A stretch of DNA of 64,000 bases. Origin: Amycolatopsis orientalis DSM 43388. Its GTDB lineage: Bacteria > Actinomycetota > Actinomycetes > Mycobacteriales > Pseudonocardiaceae. Below, in pieces: positions 24,483-32,610 of the stretch. The notes under the pieces were generated by a model. It worked only from the letters and a program-made list of their open reading frames with translations, was not told the origin of the DNA and did no database searches. The position numbers and the translations under genes were made by a program. Each line of letters begins with the position of its first letter. Position 1 is the first letter of the stretch. The stretch covers positions 22,554 through 86,553 of the forward strand of contig NZ_ASXG01000129.1 of the NCBI RefSeq assembly GCF_000411975.1, in the 5' to 3' direction.

Positions 24483-25017
24483 GTGCTCCGTTGTCCATGC
24501 CGCCGGGCGAGCGAGGCTCTGGCACTGGCCGTCGAGATCGGCGACGACTGGCTGGTCGAACGGGCGGGTTCCGGACTCGGGTACGTGCATTTCCGGCGAG
24601 GCGAGGATGAGCTGTCGCTCGCCTGTTTCGGCCAATCGCGCGAAGTCGCCGTCTCGACCGGAAATCCGGCGATGTTGGGCCGGGTTTCGAGCCACATCGG
24701 CAGTGTGCGATTGCACTTGGGCCGGTCGATGGAAGCGGCGGAACCCTTGCGTGAGGCGGTGGAGCTGGCCGAACGGGTCGACGACCGACTGCTGCTGGTG
24801 AGTTCGCTTTCGCGGCTCGGTACGGCGGAACAGGAATTGGGAGGTCTGGATCTGGCGATTTCGCATCATCTGCGGGGCGCTGGGTGCGCTGACGGACCGG
24901 ATGTCGCCGTGGGCGGAGATCGAGGTCCGGAACCGGCTGGGTGCCTGCCAGCAGGCGCGGGGCGAGGAAGCGGCGGTGCGGGAACAGTTCGAGCTCGCTG
25001 CCGGGGTGAAGACGAAA
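24483..25017 (+). pseudogene. Remnant of a TPR-containing regulator (AfsR/SARP or LuxR-like)
   Basis: The frame from 24483 encodes a helical repeat region (SEALALAVEIGDDWLVERAG, then EAAEPLREAVELAERVDDR) that looks like tetratricopeptide repeats from the C-terminus of AfsR/LAL-type regulators. After about 24880 the reading shifts to the next frame (PWAEIEVRNRLGACQQARGEE) and ends in the terminator hairpin. No DNA-binding or NTPase domain is present. It is a 3' fragment with at least one frameshift. Confidence 0.65.
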
Positions 25018-25062
25018 CCGGGCCGGGTTGGCTGGTCTGCCAGCCAACCCGGCCCGGTTTCG
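25013..25062. terminator. Very strong bidirectional terminator hairpin
   Basis: A perfect 23-base stem (25013-25035 with 25040-25062) around TCTG. It starts with CGAAACCGGGCC, so both directions end in a run of U after the stem (the GGTTTCG side). It lies 7 bases past the YceI gene stop and also closes rightward transcription from the 22.6-25 kb genes. Confidence 0.9.
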
Positions 25063-25069
25063 GGTCCAT

Positions 25070-25636
25070 TCAGGACTCGCGGATCGCTTCGATCTCGAGG
25101 GCGAGTTCGATTTCCTTCGAGACCAGCAATCCTCCCGATTCCAGCACCATGTTCCACCCCAGTCCCCAATCCTCGCGGTTGATCTTTCCGCGAGCGGAGA
25201 ACACCGCGCGATCGTTTCCCCACGGATCGCGCGCGTGGCCGAGATACTCCACGGCGAGGGTGACCGGCCGCGTAACGTCCTTGATGGTCAGGTCTCCGAC
25301 CATGGTCGCTTCATTGCCGGTGGCGGTCACCGAGGTGGAGGCGAACGTGGCCCGCGGATGCCGTTCCACGTCGAAGAAATCGCCGGAACGGAGATGGTCG
25401 TCCCGGGTCTGGTCGCCACTGTCCACAGTGGCCATTTCGATGACCGCGCGCACGGTGGTGTCTTCGATCTTCTCGCCGATTTCCACCGTGGCGTCCACGC
25501 CGGTGAACCGGCCGCGGACTTTGGTGAGCAGGAAATGCCTTCCCACGAAACCGACCTCGGCGTGTCCGGGGTCGACCTTCCAGATTCCCGCGGCGGGAAG
25601 TTCCGTTCCGCCGACCACGCGGGTTGCCTCTGTCAT
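25070..25636 (-). CDS. YceI-family protein
   Basis: A 188-residue YceI protein, a lipocalin-like barrel that binds polyisoprenoids or other lipids. Typical segments are WKVDPGHAEVGFVGRHFLLTKVRGRF, DDHLRSGDFFDVERHP and GDLTIKDVTRPVTL. There is no signal peptide, so it is cytoplasmic, as for many actinobacterial members. It is second in an operon with the rhodanese gene, 20 bases downstream, under the predicted MarR control. A role in redox or lipid stress is possible. Confidence 0.92.
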   Translation of the reverse strand: MTEATRVVGGTELPAAGIWKVDPGHAEVGFVGRHFLLTKVRGRFTGVDATVEIGEKIEDTTVRAVIEMATVDSGDQTRDDHLRSGDFFDVERHPRATFASTSVTATGNEATMVGDLTIKDVTRPVTLAVEYLGHARDPWGNDRAVFSARGKINREDWGLGWNMVLESGGLLVSKEIELALEIEAIRES

Positions 25637-25656
25637 GGCGTTTCCGTCCTTTGCTT

Positions 25657-25986
25657 TCACTTGCCGGATTCGGTCGGCAGCCCGGCCGCGATCCAGTCGG
25701 CTTTGCCCTCGTCGTAGTCGAAGACCCGGGTGTACCCGAGTTCCGCCAGGTGTTTCGCGACGGTGGCCGAGTTCTGGCAGGGCGAGTCGGCGCAGTAGAC
25801 GATCACCGCGGAGTCCTTGTCCGGCAGCAGGATCGGCGCGAGTTCTTCGACGTCGTCGACCGGCAGGTTGAGCGCGCCGGGGAGATGCGCTTTCGCGTAG
25901 TAGCCGACGGGCAGTGCCTCGACGACGATCGCCGATCCAGCGTCGATCCGCTTCTTGACCTCGTCGCGCGTGATGGGTTCGACCAT
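25657..25986 (-). CDS. Single-domain rhodanese-like protein
   Basis: A 109-residue rhodanese domain. The active-site loop is YCADSPCQNS, with the sulphur-carrying cysteine at C65 and an extra C70. PGALNLPVDDVEELA and DYDEGKADWIAAGLP are family-typical. ATG 25986 follows AAGGAGA and is chosen over an upstream start that would place the operator inside the gene. It is first in the operon with yceI and divergent from a MarR gene, suggesting a sulphur- or oxidant-responsive unit. Confidence 0.9.
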   Translation of the reverse strand: MVEPITRDEVKKRIDAGSAIVVEALPVGYYAKAHLPGALNLPVDDVEELAPILLPDKDSAVIVYCADSPCQNSATVAKHLAELGYTRVFDYDEGKADWIAAGLPTESGK

Positions 25987-26010
25987 CGGGGTCTCCTTCA
26001 CGGGATTTAA

Positions 26011-26050
26011 GTGCGTACGCACGCACTCTACTCATTAGGTGCGCCCGCAC
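26011..26050. promoter_or_regulatory. Predicted MarR operators between rhodanese and MarR genes
   Basis: GTGCGTACGCAC (26011-26022) is a perfect 12-base palindrome. GTGCGCCCGCAC (26039-26050) repeats it with a changed centre, 28 bases on. The pair lies in the 67-base divergent gap. Confidence 0.7.
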
Positions 26051-26053
26051 GCA

Positions 26054-26527
26054 ATGGACTACCCTGGGGCCGTGAGCGACCCGAAGATCGGCCTGGACGC
26101 CTGGCGGGCCATGCTGCTCGCGCACAGCGCCGCGCTGCGAGCCATCGAAACCGACGTGCAGCGGGGTGGGACGGTGCCCCTGACCTGGTACGACGTCCTG
26201 CTGGAACTGAACGCGGCGGGCAAGAAGGGCCTCCGGATGGCGGAGGTCGCCGATCGCGTGGTGCTCAGCCGGACGCGGGTGAGCCGGCTGGTCGACGAGA
26301 TGGTGCGTGCGGGGCTGGTGACGAAGCGCCCGGAACCGGACGACCGCCGAGTCAGCTGGGCAGTGATCACCGACGAGGGCGTCCGTGCGCTGCGCAAGAC
26401 CGCGCCGGTCTACCTGAAGAGCATCGAGCGGCATTTCTCGGCGCACATCAGCGACGAGGAGGCCGCGGTGCTGGGGAAGGCGTTGCAGCGGGTCGCTGAA
26501 GGCGGGAAGGACGTGCGCCCGGCCTAG
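26054..26527 (+). CDS. MarR-family transcriptional regulator
   Basis: About 157 residues with a MarR winged helix (LRMAEVADRVVLSRTRVSRLVDEMVRAG and DDRRVSWAVITDEG). The start is uncertain: ATG 26054 sits 3 bases after the second operator copy and lacks a ribosome site, while GTG 26072 (after CTGGGGC) would shorten the protein by 6 residues. It is divergent from the rhodanese/yceI operon, which it probably represses together with itself. Cysteines are absent from the DNA-binding part, so direct thiol sensing is not obvious. Confidence 0.88.
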   Translation: MDYPGAVSDPKIGLDAWRAMLLAHSAALRAIETDVQRGGTVPLTWYDVLLELNAAGKKGLRMAEVADRVVLSRTRVSRLVDEMVRAGLVTKRPEPDDRRVSWAVITDEGVRALRKTAPVYLKSIERHFSAHISDEEAAVLGKALQRVAEGGKDVRPA

Positions 26528-26808
26528 CGAACGACTTCGCGACCGCCACGAGGGTGCTTCGAGACGGCTTCCGGGACGCGATCAGCCCGGGGTACGCGAT
26601 CCCGGAAGACCTGGGCCACGGCTAAGGGCGGCCGTATCTGACCGCGGTGATGGATTTCGTGCGCAGAATCGCGCCGGAAATAAATAAGGTGAAGAGATGT
26701 GCCCTCGGCAGGACTGCCCAAGGATGGGAACGGGGCTGACCAGGAGGTTCTCGCCGGGACGTTGGTGGTGGAGGCCACCTTCGGACTCAGGTCCGCGAGG
26801 AGTTCGTC

Positions 26809-27552
26809 GTGAGTGCCAATTCGCGAACGGTGGCGCAGTTTGTCACGGTCACCATGGGATCAGTCGTTGGACTCACGTTCACGTTCGGCTTCGGGAATGT
26901 CTTGACTTTGGCGCTGAAGCTGCAGGTTCCAGTGTTCGTGGCCCCGCTGGTGGCGCCCGCTGTCGACCTGACCGTCCTTGGGTTGCTGGTGGGTACGCGG
27001 CATCTGGCGTTGTCGGGCGTTGGCGACGACGTGCTGCGCCCGGCGCGTCGCCTGCTGCTGGCCGCGAGTGTGGTGACTCTGCTGTTGAATGTCGCTGATC
27101 CGGTATGTGCTGGTCAATGGGGCAGAGCAGCGTTCGACTCGGTAGGCCCGCTGCTCCTGGTCGGCTGGGCTGAGGCTGGCCCCGGCCTGCTTCGGGCGTT
27201 GAGCGCTGCCAGCACCGGTGCCGGATCAGCGTGGTTGCCCGGGTCTTGCGCTGTGGGCCACCGGGATGAAGGCGTGGAGCGGGCGATGTGCGAGCCGTTG
27301 GCGCCGGACAGCCGGGAGCGGCTGGGGGCCGCGGCCGGGGGCGCTGGTGATCTTGACGGGGAGTTGGTGGAGCGGGCCCGTCGGGCCGATGCTGAGCACT
27401 GGCGACTGCACAGGCGTCCGATTTCTGCGGAGACGTTGCGGAAGGAGCTTCGAGTCGGGGCGACGACATCGCGGGCATTGGTGGCGATGGTTCGTCTGGG
27501 GAACGCGTCGGCACTGGGGAAAGGGTATGCGGGCGACGCGCACGGTGCTTAG
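26809..27552 (+). CDS. DUF2637 membrane protein (SpdB-like, mobile-element type)
   Basis: A 247-residue protein. The first half (about 10-130) has four membrane helices and matches DUF2637, found in the spread proteins (SpdB) of actinomycete conjugative plasmids and integrative elements. The tail (about 195-240) looks like a helix-turn-helix (ETLRKELRVGATTSRALVAMVRLGN), also usual there. GTG 26809 follows GAGGAG. No Tra translocase, replication or integrase gene is near, so it is an orphan or the relic of an element. The 281 bases before it hold no gene I can support, only a short frame (26527-26625). Confidence 0.7.
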   Translation: MSANSRTVAQFVTVTMGSVVGLTFTFGFGNVLTLALKLQVPVFVAPLVAPAVDLTVLGLLVGTRHLALSGVGDDVLRPARRLLLAASVVTLLLNVADPVCAGQWGRAAFDSVGPLLLVGWAEAGPGLLRALSAASTGAGSAWLPGSCAVGHRDEGVERAMCEPLAPDSRERLGAAAGGAGDLDGELVERARRADAEHWRLHRRPISAETLRKELRVGATTSRALVAMVRLGNASALGKGYAGDAHGA

Positions 27553-27780
27553 GTGTCGCCTGCCGGGACCTCACCTCAACCATCGCTAGAGCTCAAAGTG
27601 CCGAACCGGGGCCAATTCGGCTTGCCGAAATGACCGGCACGTTCGCTTCGACCGTGCGTCGACCTGGCAGGGAGGGATAGCGTTGGGCATAGTGACCCGA
27701 GCTTGCCGGCAGGGTGGCGGCGGTGAGGAAGTGATCGTGATGCGCTCGGAGGAATCGTCGTTGCCCGCGCGGCGTCCGTG

Positions 27781-28704
27781 ATGCGGGCCCGAGCGTTCCT
27801 GCATCCGGCGCTGTTCTACCGGGGTGCCGCCGAGTTCTTGGCGGGCGTCGTCCCGTTCGTCCGGGACGGGCTGGCCGCGGACGAGCCAGCAGCGGTCGCC
27901 GCGCCGCCGGAGCACGTGGACCTGGTGCGGGCCGAGCTGGGTGCGGACGCGGATCGGGCGCTGCTGGTCGACATGACCGAGGCAGGCCGCAACCCGGGGC
28001 GGATCATTCCGGGCGTGCTGCGCGCGTTCGCCGACGCGCATCCGGACGAGCATGTGCGGATCGTCGGGGAGCCGGTCTGGGCGGGCCGGTCGTCGGCGGA
28101 GTATCCGGCGTGCGCTCAGCACGAGGCGTTGATCAACCTGGCTTTCCATGGCCGGTGGGCGACCATCCTGTGTCCTTACGACGCCGAAGCGCTGGGCGCG
28201 ACCGAGCTGGCGGATGCTCTCCGGACGCATCCCTGGCTGATCGAGGGCGCGGGGGAGTGGCGCGAGAGCGGCGATTACGCGCCCGACGCGGTGGTCGCCG
28301 ACTACAACCGTGAGCTGCCGCCGCCGCTCGGCGCGCGGTCCTTTGCCGTCGCCGAACCCGATCTTGGCGACCTCCGTCTGGTGACGGCAGAGACGGCGCG
28401 GCGGCACGGCCTGCCCGAGGACCGGGTCGAGGACGCGGTGATGGCGGTGTCGGAGCTGGCGGTCAACAGCGTGGAGCACGGCAGCGGATCCGCGGTGGTG
28501 CGGCTGGGGTTCGCGGACGGCGAACTGGTGTGCCAGGTCCGGGACGAGGGGTGGCTGGCGGATCCGATGGCCGGCCGCCTCCCGGCTCCGCCGGACCAGG
28601 TCCGCGGCCGCGGATTGCTGCTGGTGAACCATCTCGCGGACCTGGTGCGGATGCACTCCGACCCGGCCGGGTCGACGGTCGAGGCCCGGTTCGCCGCCGG
28701 GTGA
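27781..28704 (+). CDS. MEDS-domain / HATPase anti-sigma-type regulator
   Basis: A 307-residue protein. Residues about 1-160 match the MEDS (DcmR-like sensory) domain, with HPALFYRGAAEFLAGVVPFVRDGL and the later LINLAFHGRWATILCPYD. Residues about 185-305 are an RsbW-like ATPase with the N-box ELAVNSVEHG, a DEG motif and GRGLLLVNHLAD. Such proteins act as kinase/anti-sigma switches without a phospho-accepting histidine. Start codons overlap (GTG 27778, ATG 27781). No STAS antagonist gene is adjacent. About 225 bases upstream are non-coding. Confidence 0.85.
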   Translation: MRARAFLHPALFYRGAAEFLAGVVPFVRDGLAADEPAAVAAPPEHVDLVRAELGADADRALLVDMTEAGRNPGRIIPGVLRAFADAHPDEHVRIVGEPVWAGRSSAEYPACAQHEALINLAFHGRWATILCPYDAEALGATELADALRTHPWLIEGAGEWRESGDYAPDAVVADYNRELPPPLGARSFAVAEPDLGDLRLVTAETARRHGLPEDRVEDAVMAVSELAVNSVEHGSGSAVVRLGFADGELVCQVRDEGWLADPMAGRLPAPPDQVRGRGLLLVNHLADLVRMHSDPAGSTVEARFAAG

Positions 28705-29153
28705 CCGAGGGTCGCGGGCGGCTGTGCGTGCCTGCCGGAGGACGGCACCCGGACCGGACTGGTGAAGGCTGTGCGGGCGACCGCGGCGGCTGGCGACATC
28801 GGGAAAGCGGCCGGGGCGCTGCGCGACGGGGGCTCGCTGACCCTCCGATCGAAACGGTCTTCGTCCTCGGCGTCGACGCCGAGTCCCGGCTGTCGTCTCC
28901 CGCGTCGTCCGGGCGAAGGGACGCCCGCTCTCGGATCCGGGTCAGTCACGAGAAGAAACCCGGCCAGGGCCACCGGAATTGATTCTTGTGCTTTTCGGCT
29001 GCGGCGGGTTCACCGCTGAATACCGGGGGAGAAGAGGTCTGAAGCCCGGCATGGAACAGACCTGGGGCGGCCGTGAGCGGCGGGCAAGCCGGGTCCGTGG
29101 TCGCGGGCGGAGCCGGTCGGTTCTCCCGGACGGCGGGCGAGCGGTCCCCGCGC
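28705..29153. other. Gene-free stretch of about 450 bases
   Basis: No frame here has recognisable protein sequence or a good ribosome site. The fragment after 28704 keeps coding-like composition to about 28900, so it could be a worn gene end, but I cannot name it. It separates the MEDS gene from the 3' end of the convergent peptidase gene. Confidence 0.5.
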
Positions 29154-30977
29154 TCAGCGACCGGTGGTCGGCAGGGTGAGGACCTGACCGGTGTCTCCGG
29201 TGCTCACCGTGACAGGCGCCGCGACCAGGCCCGCCCGGTAGTTGAGGTCGCCGCTGGCGAGCATGACGCGGATCGCGTGCCCGGCCGGGAACTGGTGCAC
29301 GACGGCGGGCAGTGTGATGCGCGCGGACTTGGCCGGATCGGACAGCCGGACCGGGGCGATCAGGTTGTGCACGAGGCTTTCCGTGCCGTCCGGCGCCACG
29401 TCGTACAGCTTGGCGAACAGCACGAGCTGGCCGGCTGGACCGAGCGTGCTGCTGACCGCCGTGGTGGGCGCCTGCACCTTCACCTCGAGCTGCGGCTCGC
29501 CGACCACTTCGAGTGGCGCGGCCAGTGGGCGGCCGGTCCAGGAAGCGTAAGTCCCAGGGAGATTCTCGTCGGGCGGCAGGTTCGGCGAAAACGCGTCGAT
29601 TCCGGACGAACTGGTCGGGAATCCGGCCGGGGGTGTGAGGAAGCTTTGTGCCCCGGCCCGGACACCGCTCGGATCGGTGACCAGGTCGCCGCTGCCGGAG
29701 AGGAAGAACTTCATGCCCGTGCCCACCGGGTAGGCGGGGGCGCTGCCGTAGGCCGGGGTGGCGATGCCGGTGTAGTCGATCCAGTCGCGGAAATAGGCGA
29801 ATCCGGGGTATGCGTCCGGCTGGCCGCCGCGCAAGTACTGGTTGAACCAGCTGGTCACGCGGGCGGCTTCGTACTGGGCGGCCGGGTCCGGGCCGGCGAG
29901 GTCCAGCTCGCCGGGCGCGGGGGTGGCACCGGAGTGACCCCAGGACTGCCAGATCATCTTCACCGGCGTGCCCTGGGCCCTGAGCGCTCGGTACGTGGCG
30001 GCCGCCTCGTTGAGGTTGAACAGCGTGTCGTTCTCGCCCTGCGCCAGCAGGACCGGAACGCGGATCCGGTTGACGTAGGCGGACACCGACGCATGCCGCG
30101 TCAGCGCGAGCGTGTCCGGTGTCGGATAGCCCAGCGTCCCGGACGCCGCGAGGTCCGCGCAGATGTCAGTGGTGAAGTTGGGGCAGCCGATCACCCTCGA
30201 CGGGTCGCTGGTGAAGCCCGTCGCGCTGTCCAAGACCGCGCCCTCGGTGAAGAACAGCAGCGGCCAGGTCAGCTTGGTGACCCCGGGGGTGGCCGAGGTG
30301 ACGCCAGTGCGGAGATCGGTGTTGTTCGGGGCCAGCGAGTAGGACAGGTCGTTCCAGGTGATCAGCGGGACGAGGGTGTCGATCCTCGGGTCGACCGAAG
30401 CGGCCGCGAACTGCACCTCGCCGCCGTAGGAACCGCCGATCATGCCGACCCGGGGATCCGCGGCGTCAGTCCGGCCGGCGTGGTCCACCGGATCGCGCAC
30501 CACGTAGTCGGCGCCCGCGACCGGCTGCGCGTGTGCCGCATCCGCGTAGGCGATCCCGTCGGCGCCGCCGAGGAAGCTCACCAGCTGGCTCGCGGCCTGC
30601 CCGTCCCAATCCGGGTCGTCCAGTGTGATCTTGCAGCCCGAACCGCCGAAGCCGAGGCCGGAATAGGACAATACCGCGTAATCGTGCGCGGCGAAGTATC
30701 GCGCGATTCCGGCCTGATCGTCCTTGGACCCGCCGAACCCGTTGGTGGTGAGGATGGACGGCACGCGGTGGCCCGGACCGGCGTCGGCTGGCGTGTACAG
30801 GTCGCCGACGATGTCGCAGCGCTGCACCCCGCCGGGCCCGACCAGCACGTCGAAGTGCAGGGTGCGCACGGTGTACGCCCCGGCCCCGGCCCCGGCCGTA
30901 GCGTCAGCCACTCCCGAAGGTGCGGTCAACAGCACTGCTGCCGCGATCAGGGCCACTCGGCGCGCACACGACGTCAT
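29154..30977 (-). CDS. Secreted X-Pro dipeptidyl-peptidase-like (S15/CocE) hydrolase
   Basis: A 607-residue serine hydrolase with a signal peptide (about 1-28). The alpha/beta core has the nucleophile elbow GGSYGGE (S183), with acid D at about 316 (QGENDTLFN) and H at about 347 (SWGHSG). The C-terminal jelly-roll domain of S15 enzymes follows (APLEVVGEPQLEVKVQAP and GHAIRVMLAS). It would cut X-Pro dipeptides or esters outside the cell. ATG 30977 follows GGGAGG; ATG 31004 is a less likely alternative. It is divergent from the secreted sialidase-like gene. Confidence 0.88.
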   Translation of the reverse strand: MTSCARRVALIAAAVLLTAPSGVADATAGAGAGAYTVRTLHFDVLVGPGGVQRCDIVGDLYTPADAGPGHRVPSILTTNGFGGSKDDQAGIARYFAAHDYAVLSYSGLGFGGSGCKITLDDPDWDGQAASQLVSFLGGADGIAYADAAHAQPVAGADYVVRDPVDHAGRTDAADPRVGMIGGSYGGEVQFAAASVDPRIDTLVPLITWNDLSYSLAPNNTDLRTGVTSATPGVTKLTWPLLFFTEGAVLDSATGFTSDPSRVIGCPNFTTDICADLAASGTLGYPTPDTLALTRHASVSAYVNRIRVPVLLAQGENDTLFNLNEAAATYRALRAQGTPVKMIWQSWGHSGATPAPGELDLAGPDPAAQYEAARVTSWFNQYLRGGQPDAYPGFAYFRDWIDYTGIATPAYGSAPAYPVGTGMKFFLSGSGDLVTDPSGVRAGAQSFLTPPAGFPTSSSGIDAFSPNLPPDENLPGTYASWTGRPLAAPLEVVGEPQLEVKVQAPTTAVSSTLGPAGQLVLFAKLYDVAPDGTESLVHNLIAPVRLSDPAKSARITLPAVVHQFPAGHAIRVMLASGDLNYRAGLVAAPVTVSTGDTGQVLTLPTTGR

Positions 30978-31112
30978 CAGAAGACCTCCCGAAATGCGGT
31001 CCATGCCCGCTGTTAGGCAACGAGCTTCGACAGATTCGGTGACGCACGTCATAGTCGTCGCCGAGTTCCCTCTCCTTTGTCAGGCCGTCTGGCATCGAGG
31101 CTGGAGGAAACC

Positions 31113-32459
31113 ATGCGGAACTCCGAGAACCGGCTGTCCAAGACGACGGTGTTCGCCGCGGCGGTCCTCCTGGCAGTGGCGGCACCGGCAGCGGCGAGCC
31201 GTCATCGGGCGGAGGCGGCCGGCTCCGCTTTCGCCACCGGTCAGTTGCAGGTGCAGAACGCGGGTGCGAGCGGGTGCGGCGCCAACGCGGCCGGCGAGCC
31301 GTCGATCCACGTGTCGAAGGCCGGTCTGGTGGGGCTCAGCTCCGAGAACGGCCTCGGCGGCGGCAGCCAGTACTGGCAGGGCCCGAGCACCGCGGCCGCG
31401 TGCGGGCTGACCTACGCGGGCCAGCCCAACGCGATCGGCGGCATCGGCCTGTCGGGCGGGGACACCGACAGCGCTTTCGCACCGGAGAAATCCGCCGCCG
31501 GCACCTACCGGATCTACGTCGCGAGCCTGAACCTCGCCTCGGTCAACGTCGCGGTGTCCGACGACAACGGCCGCACTTTCAGCCAAACCCCGGTCCAGGC
31601 CGGCTTGCCGCTCGACGACCGGGAATGGATCGCCGCCTACGGCGCCGACACCTCGCTGCTGACCTACCACGACATCCTCACCAACAACATCGATGTACTT
31701 CGCTCCGACAACGGCGGCACTCTCTACACGCACGTCGCCCGCGTAATCCCGGACACCGACTACAAAGCAATGAACAACGAACTCGGCAACCTGGCGATCG
31801 ACCACCGCAATGCCTCTCCGGTGTCCGGCGGCTTCTGGGCCTACCAATCGTTCGTCGCGCCCAGCTCATCCTCCGGCAGCGAGTTCAACGAAGCGTTCCT
31901 CGGCGTCTCCGCCGACGGCGGGCACACCTGGACCAGCAAACCGATCCCCTGCACGACGGCCTTCGGCGCAGCCGGGCTGGGCCACAACTTCCCCAACGTC
32001 TCGGTCGCACCGAACGGCACCCTGTCCTACGTCGTCTCCAACGACACCGCCGTCTACGTCGCCACCTCGGCCGACCACGGCGACACCTGGAGCTGTTCCG
32101 GTCCGGTAAGCACTTCCAAGCGGGCTGTCTTTCCCTGGCACGTCGCCACCAGCGCGGGCACCGACCTCGTCTACTACGGCACCCCCGACGGGCAGACCTG
32201 GTACGTCTACTTCGCGCAGAACACCGGCAGCGGCTGGTCGACCACCCAGGTTGTCCCCGTGCACAAGGGTGCCATCTGCGAGGGCGGCGTCAGCTGCACC
32301 GGAGGCCGTCAGCTGCTCGACGACTTCGGCGTCGACACCGACCAAAACGGGTTCGCGCACATCGCCTACACCCAGGACAGCCCCGCCCTCGGCGGCTCGG
32401 GCAGCGCCACCGGCTACGCCGTGCAGACCGCAGGGACACCGGCGGGCTACCCGAACTGA
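31113..32459 (+). CDS. Secreted BNR/sialidase-like beta-propeller protein
   Basis: A 448-residue protein with a signal peptide (about 1-40, ending near EAA). Asp-box-like repeats recur: SDDNGRTFS, SADGGHTWTS and SADHGDTWSC, as in six-bladed BNR propellers. The sialidase arginine triad cannot be identified, so glycosidase activity is doubtful and binding is as likely. ATG 31113 follows GGAGGAAA. Six or more cysteines suggest disulphides. Confidence 0.75.
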   Translation: MRNSENRLSKTTVFAAAVLLAVAAPAAASRHRAEAAGSAFATGQLQVQNAGASGCGANAAGEPSIHVSKAGLVGLSSENGLGGGSQYWQGPSTAAACGLTYAGQPNAIGGIGLSGGDTDSAFAPEKSAAGTYRIYVASLNLASVNVAVSDDNGRTFSQTPVQAGLPLDDREWIAAYGADTSLLTYHDILTNNIDVLRSDNGGTLYTHVARVIPDTDYKAMNNELGNLAIDHRNASPVSGGFWAYQSFVAPSSSSGSEFNEAFLGVSADGGHTWTSKPIPCTTAFGAAGLGHNFPNVSVAPNGTLSYVVSNDTAVYVATSADHGDTWSCSGPVSTSKRAVFPWHVATSAGTDLVYYGTPDGQTWYVYFAQNTGSGWSTTQVVPVHKGAICEGGVSCTGGRQLLDDFGVDTDQNGFAHIAYTQDSPALGGSGSATGYAVQTAGTPAGYPN

Positions 32460-32610
32460 TCGATCGGGGCAGATCGCCGACGCGGACGTCGCAGTGCCGG
32501 ATCGGTGCGGCGCGCCGCGGCAGCGCGAGGATGCGGGCGTCGAGCAGCGGCTTCGTCACGTAGGCGCCGGCACCGGCAATCCTCCGGCGGGGCCGGGCGA
32601 GGCGGTGCTC

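Noticed and set aside
26524..26778. Small minus-strand frame in the gap before the DUF2637 gene
   Set aside because: No ribosome site and no recognisable sequence. A 32-codon plus frame at 26527-26625 looks protein-like but is too short to support.
27660..27781. Short upstream frame overlapping the start of the MEDS gene
   Set aside because: About 30 codons ending in TGATG. The sequence is unremarkable and lacks a ribosome site, so a leader peptide cannot be supported.
29073..31016. Plus-strand open frame of about 650 codons
   Set aside because: It is the complement of the S15 peptidase gene, with no family-like sequence and Arg/Gly-rich composition.
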